Made by a program: the position numbers and the translations under genes | In this document: positions 28,874 to 36,968 of the stretch, piece by piece | Position numbering within the stretch: position 1 is the stretch's first letter | How the letters are laid out: the number at the start of each line of letters is the position of its first letter | Origin: Gracilaria domingensis | Lineage: Eukaryota > Rhodophyta > Florideophyceae > Gracilariales > Gracilariaceae | Direction: 5' to 3' | DNA length: 36,968 nucleotides | NCBI GenBank assembly: GCA_022539475.1 | Contig: VCMS01000040.1 | Coordinates: 1-36,968, forward strand | Notes under the pieces: generated by a model | What the model saw: only the letters and a program-made list of their open reading frames with translations | Databases searched by the model: none | What the model was told of the DNA's origin: nothing

Positions 28874-29653
28874 ATGGCCCTGAACCGGGTAACGAACTGC
28901 CAAAGTAAGTACAAGCTTGATAACAATGCCATCACAGGGGGCCACGTGCTGAAGCTGAGATATTGTGAAGCCAAAGTCCAGAAACGAAACTCTTTGCCGC
29001 AACCATGGAGAGCAACTCAACTTGTTCCGCTGACTGATCCAGTTCATGACCGCCTCACTGTCGAAATTCGTCGCGGATGTACTCGCGGGTGCCGCTTCTG
29101 TCTTTCGGGCATGGTGCAGCGGCCTGCTCGAGACGTAAATCCAGATGATGTGATTAGGACAGTGAAGGAAGGCGTGAAAGCCACAGGATATGACGAGTTT
29201 TCATTGCTCTCATTGAGCTGTTCAGATTGGCTGAGCTTACCCAGCGTCGAGATTCAATTGAAGAACGAGCTTCGTGAGGATGAAGAGTCGATATCACTTT
29301 CACTTGGATCGCAACGTGTTGATAGGTTTGATGAGCACATAGCCCATGTGCTTGATGGAAGCCGAAAATCTGGACTGACATTTGCGCCAGAGGCCGGAAC
29401 TCAACGAATACGAGATGTCATCAACAAAGGCTTGACCAACGAAGACTTGCTGAAAGGTGTTAAGCTCGCTTATGATTCAGGTTATCATAACGTGAAACTC
29501 TACTTCATGATCAATCTTCCATCTGAAACAGACGATGATGTTATGGGCATAGCAGACAGCAGCGACAAATGCCCACTCGTCCAGAGGGAACAATCACCTC
29601 TTCCAAAACGTGGTCTTCAGATATGCGAGCAAGAGACACACATCAAAATATGA
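28874..29653 (+). pseudogene. Radical-SAM enzyme, truncated (TIGR03960-type)
   Basis: About 259 codons run from ATG 28874. CTRGCRFC (residues ~69-76) is the radical-SAM iron-sulphur motif in its CxxxCxFC form. It is followed by YDEFSLLSLS, SLGSQRVD, GLTFAPEAGTQRIRDVINKG and VKLYFMINLPSETDDDV, which closely match B12-binding-type radical-SAM proteins common in cyanobacteria and plastid-derived genes. Those are ~600 or more residues, with an N-terminal cobalamin-like domain and C-terminal DUF2344. Here the N-terminal domain is missing, and the match ends at VMGIAD, with a 30-residue unrelated tail overlapping the 3' end of the convergent SNARE gene by 11 bp. A gene fragment is more likely than a short working enzyme. 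Confidence 0.7.
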
Positions 29654-30037
29654 AATGAATAACTGCTTCGAACAGAAGTATGATGAGAAGTACAAGTGAC
29701 CATAGTACGAGACAGAAGGAGCGAATGTTGTACGGCGAAACTGAAAGTCCTTCAGTTCCACGATCTGTTCTGACGACATGATCAGACGCTCTTTCCATGC
29801 CATGAGAAATTTCGTCGAGCATGACATTCTGTGAATCAAATTCGTTGTACATCAGCCCAGGTATTCGTTTTACGGACTCCACGCCTGTAGCAAGTCCTTG
29901 GAGGTCTTTTTCTTGTGTGACAAGAGCAAGCCGTTGTTGTTCCAGCACTTGCTCCGCAGAAAGCGCTGCTTCATTTAAACTGCCATAAGCGGATGCATTG
30001 GATGCAGGCTTTCGGTCACCAAGGAGTTCTTCGCGTG
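29643..30037 (-). CDS. Qc-type SNARE, C-terminal part; 5' end unresolved
   Basis: About 130 C-terminal codons are supported. They comprise a heptad SNARE motif (VLEQQRLALVTQEKDLQGL ... SVKRIPGLMYNEFDSQNVML), with the zero-layer Gln in DSQNVML, then a short linker and a C-terminal membrane anchor (FCLVLWSLVLLIILLFEAV). Order and lengths resemble SYP5/SYP6 or Syntaxin-8-type Qc-SNAREs of the endosomal and vacuolar pathway. The frame stays open upstream to 30662, but that stretch runs through GC-rich promoter repeats and is not credible protein. A CTCAG at 30042-30038 (read on the minus strand) may be the 3' splice site of an intron, so upstream exons may be needed. Its 3' end overlaps the radical-SAM remnant by 11 bp. 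Confidence 0.7.
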
Positions 30038-30344
30038 CTGAGAAGGACGGGGGCGCGGACCGGACGTGGACGACGCAGCGGCGGCGGACGGGCGGCTGTG
30101 CGTAGGCGAGAGAGACGGGCAGACGAATTGTAGGTGTGTATCGGAAGGAGGGGGACGAAGGCTTGAACGCGAGCCATGACGGACAGCGGGACTGAGCGCG
30201 ACTGAACACGGCGGGGTGGGCCCGTGAAGGGCAGACGGACGGGAAGACCAAACGGAAGCGCACAAGATCAAACGCTCGCTCGGCAAAAGATGCAAAAATG
30301 GAAAGGTACTGACGGTACCCAAAGGTACACTGCTGCGCGCCGCA

Positions 30345-30445
30345 CGCGCCAAAATCAAAACGCTTCGCTCTGGTACACAGAGCGAAGCGTTTTGATTTCG
30401 GCGCGCGCAGCGCGCAGAGCGAAGCGTTTTGATTTCGGCGCGCGC
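30345..30445. repeat. Very strong hairpin and duplicated arm in the SNARE/uL18m promoter
   Basis: Arms at 30352-30372 and 30378-30398 pair perfectly over 21 bp with a 5-nt loop. Pairing extends past one mismatch through CGCGCC/GGCGCG to give ~28 bp. A second copy of the right arm with its GC tail (31 bp, identical) follows at 30415-30445, 37 bp downstream, so the left arm can pair with either. The stretch 30330-30500 is GC-rich and lies between divergent genes. Confidence 0.8.
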
Positions 30446-30510
30446 GGCGCGCAGCGCGGCGCGACGGCGAGGCGGCGGCGGCGCGCGCGCGAGCGAGCGA
30501 GACGTGGAGC

Positions 30511-30846
30511 ATGGCGGGCGTAAGGGTGCGGCGGCCAGACGCCGACACGCTGCGACTGCTGCTGCGGCTGACCAGCCGGCACGTGCACGCGCAGCTGGTG
30601 GACAAGCATGCCGGACGCATCGTCGTCGCCGCGCACACTACGGAGCCGGCGGTGCGCGACATGATTGACGCGGCCGCGCCGCGCGGCAGCTACGTCACTA
30701 CGTCCGTGCCGGCGGCCGGCGTGGTCGGCAGGGTGTTTGCGCAGCGCGCCGTGCGCATGGGTATCTCGGACTCCGACGTGTACTGGCAGCGGTCTGGCCG
30801 ATATCACGGCAAGATCAAGGCGACCAAGCTAAGGCAGATCTCATAA
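30511..30846 (+). CDS. Ribosomal protein uL18, organellar (probably mitochondrial)
   Basis: This is a 111-residue protein from ATG 30511, with few changes from the uL18 pattern: an RLTSRHVHAQLVDKHAGRIV strand pair as in bacterial L18 (xRLxVxxSxxHxxAQxxDxxxGxxL), then VVGRVFAQRAVRMGI as in the GxxxAxRAxxxGI helix, and a final RYHGKIKATKLRQI like the YHGRVxAxAxxxRE end. uL18 binds 5S rRNA in the large subunit, or its site in mitochondrial ribosomes. The short length without a transit peptide and the bacterial-type pattern point to an organellar protein. GC content is much higher than in neighbouring genes, continuing the upstream GC island. Confidence 0.75.
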   Translation: MAGVRVRRPDADTLRLLLRLTSRHVHAQLVDKHAGRIVVAAHTTEPAVRDMIDAAAPRGSYVTTSVPAAGVVGRVFAQRAVRMGISDSDVYWQRSGRYHGKIKATKLRQIS

Positions 30847-31084
30847 AGCTTTGTGCAGTCGGGTCGGTGCTTCTGATAGCGTTTGGAAAGTTCGCAGTCA
30901 TCGGAGGTGGCGACATCGGAAACATGTTCTACAGGTAAAGTTTCCGAGATTATTGCGTATTGGGGGTAGCAGGACGGGGTTATCTCAATTTCTAACTGTC
31001 CTGTGATAGAAAACTGAGTATTATGAGCTCCGTTCTTACGCGTGCTTCCGTTATGGAGGTATGGTTTTATGTGAAGTAAGATTG

Positions 31085-32079
31085 TCAGTTTGTTAAAGTT
31101 TCATTTCCGTCTAGTCGAAGCCCGGCGTCTTCCAGCTCAACATCCTTAAAAGCCCTTCTTGTTAAACGAGTGATGAAGAACATCGCAGCGGCCATGGATA
31201 CAACACACAAACCCTTCAATATTAACGGAAGTATGGAGGCGCCGCCAGTTATCACTCCAGCTCCGACGTCACTCGCAGCAGCTCCAACCAGGACAAGATT
31301 GAAAACGCTTGGTGCGATTCCTATCATCGTAGCAAAGACATACTCGACAAACGACACTCCCGTCACACTTAACAGGTAGTTGAGCATAAACCCAGGAAAA
31401 GGGCTTAGCCGCATGAGCAAAACAAACTTCCATCCCCCTTCGTGACCACTTTCCAACAGAATACGTCGTAATCGTGGTTTAGACTCCAAGAAGCTTACCG
31501 CACGAGCCTTCAACCAAGTACGCCGAGGGCAAACGCAGCTGCCGGTGCAATTGTCTTCGAGATGAATAGGGCCAAAAAGGCATGTAAGGACGGTAGCACC
31601 GCTCCTGCTGCAAGCATTAGTCGCATGTTCGCCGGGAAACAACACAGAACAGTGAAGACATTCACACAAGCAAGCAGGACTGCTGCCTTGGTTGCGCCCA
31701 GACTTGCGGCATGTGTTGCAATAGTTGCCATTAGCTGCTGTTGACGAGCCAGTCGTGCGAACGCATACGCACCGAATGCCAGAGCGATAAGCGTTATTAT
31801 TCGGCTTCGGAAACGTGACGGCGGTGTTCTTCTGTCTTTCGATAGGGAAGAAGGGATTGGCTCGAATGCTGTTGAAGTCACGGGCGGATGTGGCTGTGAT
31901 GTTGTCTCGTGCGATTCCGACACATTGTGAGTTGCTGTAGCCGTGCAGCACAGCAACGGCAGATTGCGTGGGCGCTTGCGTTTAACGGACCGAAACGCAT
32001 GGGGTGCGGCAGTGGGAGAAAGCTGTACCTTTACCGCGGAGAGAGGCACAGATATCCGGAGGGAAACAATAAAGGCCAT
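31085..32079 (-). pseudogene. TVP38/DedA (SNARE-associated Golgi) family membrane protein, frameshifted
   Basis: Frame A (ATG 32077-32079, stop at 31510) gives a Ser/Thr-rich, acid-poor N terminus of ~60 residues, like a plastid transit peptide, then membrane segments (ITLIALAFGAYAF near 95-108; KAAVLLACVNVFTVLCCFPA; TIAPAAAFALG). The conserved second half continues in another frame down to 31085: LESKPRLRRIL, GGWKFVLLMRLSPFPGFMLN, a YVFATMIGIAPSVF loop and C-terminal membrane helices. The switch falls just after FALG, near 31510-31540, and is equivalent to one deleted base (or two inserted). Together they make a normal-length TVP38 protein, the family of lipid-scrambling or transport-related membrane proteins. 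It is either a recent frameshift or a sequencing error; no plausible intron of usual size fits. Confidence 0.75.
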
Positions 32080-32436
32080 GGAGGAACGCGATGTTGAGTG
32101 TGGGAAGTCAATAAAGCGGATGGTGGTAGAAGCGACTGGACGGATCGTGAACTATGAATTTAATTCAGGGGATGAGGCGGCGTGCGCATTTGTACAGCCG
32201 AAGGAGATTGTACGCCACGAACGGCGACCGAGACCACCCGTTACTCTGCTCGAAATATGTGGGTCTATCAGAGTCCCGATGTTACCCTTAAGGGCCAAGT
32301 CAAGAAAAGACGCCAAGCACGAACCACTATCTATTCGCCGTTCAAGACGTTCTGACAAGCTCTCCTTCGCCCGACCCCCATTCGTTTGGCAGACCAAGCG
32401 AAAAAGAAGCTCGTCGCTTTTCACCTGCTCAGACCA
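32080..32436. other. Intergenic region between the TVP38 gene and the unknown basic protein
   Basis: ORFs seen here on both strands are short and lack motifs. No feature was recognised. Confidence 0.5.
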
Positions 32437-33870
32437 TCAAGCACAATCCTTCAGCGCCTGTTTGATCAGAACTACCTGCTGCTCCCACTCCTCTTTCTCG
32501 ACTCCTTCTTCAACTTTTGCCTTCGCTACAGCGAGCTCGTCCAGCAATTTTCTTCTGTTTCCAATTCGAGTCAACTTCGAAGACGCTCTCGCATTCTTCA
32601 CGTTCTGTTCCTCAATCTCGTTGTCCTTTCCCCTTTCTTTTTCCTCTGCCACGAAGTAGCTGCTTGCCGACTCAAAGAACTTCATCCCAGCCTCCTGAAA
32701 ATCCCCTGAAGAGCGCTTTTTCGACGTGGACTTCGTACCAGATATTCCTCCTTGCGACCCCATATCAAACCTCCCAGCTCCGCCTTCGTGCCCAAAACTT
32801 CCAGAGTAGTCAATAGTTCTCGCCGCGGCATTCAAAATCTGCACATCTTCGTTACTAGTCCCCAAACCGAAAACAACCGCACCCACAATGACTCTTTTCC
32901 TGTCGCGCTCGCTGAGAGTGTAACATCTCTTGCTCTTGTCCGTCTCCATAAACTCTTTAAAGTTTGGATTGTTCTGACCACTTCGTCGGAAATTTGCAAA
33001 GGGTAGTGACGAAAGTGTTCGAAAACCGTTACTGACGGAACGCAAGTACGCGCCAGGTCGAAAGTGACTAGGCGGGTCTTCGGGAGTGTTTGGCTCATCA
33101 AAGAGATACTCTAACGCCTGACGTGGACGCAAAAGTGGGTCGTTATACCTTTTCTCAATTACATTCACCCATTCATCTACCGGCTTCTTCTTCCTATCAA
33201 GATCAGAACGCTTCGATATTGTCTGGGATGACCTGAGATAGGCTGGACGACATTCCGGATCATCCCGAATTAGAAGCATCAACCGCGTAAATTCAGAAAG
33301 AGAGAAAGGTTTCTGCTTCGCAGGTTTCCGTTTCGCGGTCACAATATCTCCCTCTGTCAAATCTATAGCCGTAGATTTAGATATGCGGCTCTTTTTTGCA
33401 GGAGTGGTTCTGGTTTTCGCAGGGCTTTCTGCTTTTCGTTTTGAACGAGCTGAAGAGCTTTTTCCACGCGCTACAAGTTCAGGAAACCGCCTGACTTTCT
33501 CAACAACTTCAGACGGTGTACAACTTGTGAGATCGCGTAAGGCTGGAATAACGGGCAAGGGTGGATTCTGATAAACGAGTACCCACTTTTTTTCGAAAGT
33601 CGGATAGTCCCAATCTTTTCCTTGGAATACATCGCGGACAGTTGAGAGCGCTTTTACGACGCAATTATCATATATAAAGATCATTATTTGAGCAACGAGA
33701 ACTGCTTTCGAAGAAGCCTGATGCTTGAAATGCTGCGATACATCCCAGAACTTGTAAATTTCTCGCAAAATCTCGACGGATTGACTGCACAAAAACACGT
33801 AAGCTTTGTGAACGTCTGTGTCTCTGGCCACGGCTGCAATGTTTGTTTTGCTACCCTCGGAGGACGCCAT
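32437..33870 (-). CDS. Unknown 477-residue basic protein with a C-terminal coiled coil
   Basis: Read from ATG 33868-33870 (MASSEGSKTN); upstream in-frame codons to 34110 are Ser/Pro-rich and likely untranslated. Residues ~15-150 are helical and hydrophobic-patterned (AYVFLCSQSVEILREIYKFW). Residues ~150-200 form a basic, disordered linker with repeated RKAES/KRKPAK motifs that look like nuclear localisation signals. A central domain (FTRLMLLIRDDPECRPAYLR ... WVNVIEKRYNDP) resembles DNA-binding or transposon-associated Myb/SANT-like layouts, but not surely. Residues ~400-470 are a charged coiled coil. No family was identified. The frame is intact and codon patterns look real. Confidence 0.6.
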   Translation of the reverse strand: MASSEGSKTNIAAVARDTDVHKAYVFLCSQSVEILREIYKFWDVSQHFKHQASSKAVLVAQIMIFIYDNCVVKALSTVRDVFQGKDWDYPTFEKKWVLVYQNPPLPVIPALRDLTSCTPSEVVEKVRRFPELVARGKSSSARSKRKAESPAKTRTTPAKKSRISKSTAIDLTEGDIVTAKRKPAKQKPFSLSEFTRLMLLIRDDPECRPAYLRSSQTISKRSDLDRKKKPVDEWVNVIEKRYNDPLLRPRQALEYLFDEPNTPEDPPSHFRPGAYLRSVSNGFRTLSSLPFANFRRSGQNNPNFKEFMETDKSKRCYTLSERDRKRVIVGAVVFGLGTSNEDVQILNAAARTIDYSGSFGHEGGAGRFDMGSQGGISGTKSTSKKRSSGDFQEAGMKFFESASSYFVAEEKERGKDNEIEEQNVKNARASSKLTRIGNRRKLLDELAVAKAKVEEGVEKEEWEQQVVLIKQALKDCA

Positions 33871-34182
33871 GGTTTTGCAGGTGTGCTTGGAGACAGAATG
33901 CAGCAAAAAATTCTTACCCAGGCAGCCTAATGTGGTTGAACGGAAAGTTAAAGAATGTGGAAGGCTTCGTTTCGACGGTGTTGGTGGATAGAGCCGCGGC
34001 GACAGCGGTGGAGAGTTGGGAGGGGGTGCGCACGGCAACAACGAGCGTTGGGCTTTAAAACTGCATTCTGGTGAGCTGGACACCAATTTGCTGGAGTCAG
34101 GAGATGTCACTGGTGGCTCGTTCTGCGTGACACACTTGGATCCGAATGCTATGGGATTGAATCAAGAACAGAAGCTCCTATC

Positions 34183-34272
34183 GTGAATAGATTGTGCTTT
34201 TCACAAAAACGTTTCTATTCACGAAATTGCTTGTGAATAGCTCCAGCTTTTGACAAAAAAGTTTGTATTCAC
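34183..34272. repeat. Two ~50 bp degenerate direct repeats with internal inverted arms
   Basis: GTGAATAG occurs at 34183 and 34233, each followed by GCTTTT(C/G)ACAAAAA, GTTT(C/G) and TATTCACG (34216 and 34266). Each unit can fold through GTGAATA/TATTCAC. It lies about 310 bp upstream of the 32437-33870 gene. Confidence 0.65.
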
Positions 34273-35462
34273 GCCATAGCGACGAATGTGCGAAGCCCCT
34301 TTTTGCATCGTGGAAAAGGCCATGGGAGGAGTCTCGAGACTGTGCGAGACTGCCCTTAAGTTTTTTGAATAATTTTAGGACTTGGCCGCCTGCGAGCGTC
34401 GTACACGTATCTCGTCTCGTTGGGTTTCCGGCGAGGCTTTTTGGAGGCGTATCACGATATGGTGCGCCATAGCGCCAACACCATAACATGGTCACATGTC
34501 ACTCATTTCCAACGGCGCGTTTCCCGGTTCCTAGAACCACAGCCACTTCTCCCGATGATGGAGGTGCCAACGTTTGCGCCGTTGATCTCGCTTCGTCTTC
34601 CTCTTGCGATGCAGATGTCTAACGCGCTCGCTTCATCCGTCCGGTCACCAAACATGGTTAAGCGCTCTGCCCCATCCCCACGTATGAACGCCAGCGTTTC
34701 ATGGATGCTGTCTTGTTTTTCTTTGCCGTTGCTCCCTCTTCTCTGCATGCTTTAAAACATGTTTGTTCTCGTCCACTTCGGCGCGCTCGCCCAGAACGTT
34801 AACCGTCTTCGCGTGGCCGGCGTCATCTCTCAAATAGTTTCCGCTGGGCCTTGCCGCATGGTCATGAAATAGAGCTGTACCTGGCGTCTGCGCTTTGGCG
34901 TCATGAACGCCGCAAACACCAGCTCGTTCGGCACGAACTCGATCTGCTTCTCCGCATCACTCACGTGGGCTCTGCAGCAACCTTCTGCCCAGGTCTTCAG
35001 GAATGACGTCCTGCCTCTCCCTCGCCGTCGTATGGCTTTTCGCGCCAGGTCGTGAATTCTCTCTCCTACAACACGCCGACCCATCTATCCACTTCTGAGC
35101 GAAGAATATAGTCTTGCGTGTGTGGCAAAAACGAGTCGCTGATGAACCGAATCAGTTCACGCTCCGCTGTCGTGTGGCCTCTGGTGATCTTGCGTGACCG
35201 TTTAATGGAATGCTGTTGGATTGCTTGTTTGCACTACAGAGGTTTAACGGTAGGATGAAATAGTATCGCAGGTGTCTCGTTTCTCATTTTATGCACCGCT
35301 TTCATGCAATTTGTTCGCTCCACTACGTGCTGGGGCAGCACTCTTTATCGGAATGTGCACTTTGGTTAGGAGCAGCGTCATCCCCGATTGAACGCATCCG
35401 GGTGTGCCGGGCGGTACAGCAACTGCCCAAACATAAAAGATCTCGGAGTAGTCAATAACTGT
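34273..35462. other. Region without an assured gene; possible decayed minus-strand ORFs
   Basis: Minus-strand ORFs at 34503-34748 and 34830-35084 share a frame, with stops between them near 34752 and 34830. Neither shows a recognisable domain, and a second frame reads open between them (34750-34830), so this may be a decayed gene. Nothing else was seen. Confidence 0.3.
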
Positions 35463-36968
35463 TTACATTGTTTGGACAACGTTATTGAGCTTGGACATCA
35501 ACTTCTTCATTTTACATCTTGTCTCCGCCATTTCATATTCGACCATATCAACCGCTTCGCAGACTCCTTCTTTCATCTTCTTGGCCCGAGCAATTGAGTC
35601 AAGATATTTGCTCAACAGATCGACGGTGTTCTCCTCTTCTTCCAGCTCTACGTGCAAGCTTTCTTGCACGCTCTCCAGCTTCCGATTATGCATCTCGCGA
35701 TCCTTCTTCAGTCTCGCGAAATCTCGCTTAAGAAACATTGCCTCTCGAAGCATTTTCATTGTGCTCTCATTCACAGCACCACGACTCTCAAGAAAGAGCA
35801 GCTTCTTTATCGTGCAGTCAACTGGAAACACGTACTGCCGGTGTAGAGGACATTCGGGCGTGGATTACTCTTTCACAATCACGACGGTCTCCTTGAATAA
35901 GGCAACCTTCACCATGAAGTATCGAACCCCGAGCTTGAAACCAGATGGAGAGAGTTCCAATTTGCTACCTTCCTCCCCGCTATGCGTGTCTTCGTCAACA
36001 TAATGGACTGTTGCTTCGATATGAGACCTTCGCCGTGAACTGACAACGCTCTCATGAATCAAAAACATGCTGAACTCCAACTTACTTTGGTTACGAAATC
36101 TATACGTCGTCGTCACGTTCCACTCGTAGCTGACCCGCAACGTATTAGCCATGATTTCGCTCCGGATCGCGCGACCGACTTCATGTACCCTTTGCTTCAC
36201 ACTCCTACATCTTGGGAGCGCAGACCAAGTCATGTAGTTCGCAAATTCCGGATGCCCTGCAATGTCAGAATAGTAAAATATTCTGTTCGTCTTCGTCTCC
36301 CTGTCATTCCAATACCATGTCCCAGCAGCCAGAAAGTCGCCGTTTACGTTCTGAATGTACTGCGAGTTCACCACCTTTGTCGTACCATTGGCGCCATAAG
36401 AACTCATTTCTTCGGAACGTATGCCGATCTCAGAGTGAAAGATCCTCACTGATTGCCCTTCTTTCAAACTAAGTTTCTCATTGATGTTGTAGATGTGGTT
36501 TCCATGTCCATACAACGCATGGCCAGAAGTTGTAGAATCACTGCTAACATGGTCAAATTCTTCATCATCGTCCAATACCGTTCTTTCTGGGGAGCCATCC
36601 GAACTAGAGCTCTTGAGATCCTCGACACAATACGCCGGACGATAATCCCGTCGTCTCTGTACTCCAGATTGCAGCTGGACTTCAACGTCTGTAATATCAA
36701 AATGTAGGGGGTTTCTTATGGTGAAGAAACACTTGGTTCTCCTGCATCAATTCTCCTCGGGTGTGTCGTCCACAGCGTAGAATATCTCAAACGCAGGATA
36801 ATAAGGACTCCTCTGCCGGTAACATACGTTCAACAGTCCTTCATCTTGCCCACGGGCAATGATCACGACGCGGTAATGGCGCAAAGTATCGACAGCTGAA
36901 TTCATCAGCAAGCTTTCTCGCTTCAATCGATCTGTTACATCTTCATCCAAGAAAGACAGAGATCGAAT
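35463..36968 (-). pseudogene. DUF4139/MuiA-like protein, 5' partial, with two in-frame stops
   Basis: One frame runs from the right edge to a stop at 35463, broken only by TGA 36747-36749 and TAA 35865-35867; the codons between the stops are open. The part from the edge reads YYPAFEIFYAVDDTPEEN before the TGA. After it come FTIRNPLHFDITDVEVQLQS, a beta-rich stretch with NINEKLSLKEGQSVRIF, GDFLAAGTWYWND, and YEWNVTTTYRFRNQSKLEFS, matching the C-terminal beta domain of DUF4139 (mucoidy inhibitor A-like) proteins. After the TAA follows a C-terminal coiled coil (LESVQESLHVELEEEENTVD ... ARAKKMKEGVCEAV). Function in eukaryotes is unknown. The start lies outside the window. It may be a recent pseudogene, or the stops may be sequencing errors. 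Confidence 0.6.

Noticed and set aside
30038..30662. N-terminal extension of the SNARE ORF, and ORFs at 30224-30523 and 30355-30807
   Set aside because: They read through GC-rich inverted repeats and the divergent uL18m gene; Arg/Ala-rich shadows, not protein.
31560..31951. Upstream half of the ORF ending at 31085 as a separate N terminus
   Set aside because: The membrane-protein pattern in this stretch is in the other frame (ATG 32079), so this part is out of frame.
32152..32424. Minus-strand ORF of 90 codons
   Set aside because: No motif and no conserved pattern; likely intergenic.

Overview
The window is nuclear DNA of a eukaryote. It carries an ESCRT-associated IST1 protein, a Qc-type SNARE with a C-terminal anchor, a uL18 protein of organellar type, a TVP38/DedA membrane protein with a transit-peptide-like N terminus, and remnants of piggyBac, PIF/Harbinger and gag-protease LTR elements. 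Most genes read as one exon and are tightly packed, often tail to tail. This suits an intron-poor alga; a red alga is my best guess, but nothing here proves it. No rRNA, tRNA or CRISPR array was seen.

Layout. 1-8.5 kb: a partial gene with a 2-oxoglutarate-oxygenase-like fold, a convergent pair of trehalose-phosphatase-like HAD paralogues (one without its catalytic Asp), a ketopantoate-reductase-like gene, a 5'-truncated ribulose-phosphate 3-epimerase fragment, three degenerate ~125 bp repeats, and a gene for a Glu/Lys/Gly-rich coiled-coil protein. 9.5-15.8 kb: an old LTR retroelement with diverged LTRs and a broken gag-protease region but no visible reverse transcriptase or integrase; a third, inverted LTR copy abuts it head to head. 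15.9-25.9 kb: a block of DNA transposons. It holds a piggyBac element bounded by perfect 13 bp inverted repeats and TTAA duplications (17523-20891), a second piggyBac-like element with unrelated ends flanked by CTAG (21274-24141), and an intact Harbinger-type transposase (24615-25910). The sequence around and between these is unusually rich in distinct hairpins.

26.1-37 kb: gene-dense again, with IST1, an alpha/beta hydrolase, a truncated radical-SAM gene, a Qc-SNARE divergent from uL18m across a GC-rich promoter with a very strong hairpin, a frameshifted TVP38 gene, an unknown basic protein, and a DUF4139/MuiA-like gene running off the right edge with two in-frame stops.

The host genes do not form one pathway. 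IST1 and the SNARE both serve endosomal membrane traffic. The most notable points are the hairpin ladders, the CTAG-flanked piggyBac-like element, a second piggyBac ORF that resembles the P2X7 C-terminal domain, the pseudophosphatase beside its probably active paralogue, and decay in several loci by in-frame stops with little or no frameshifting.
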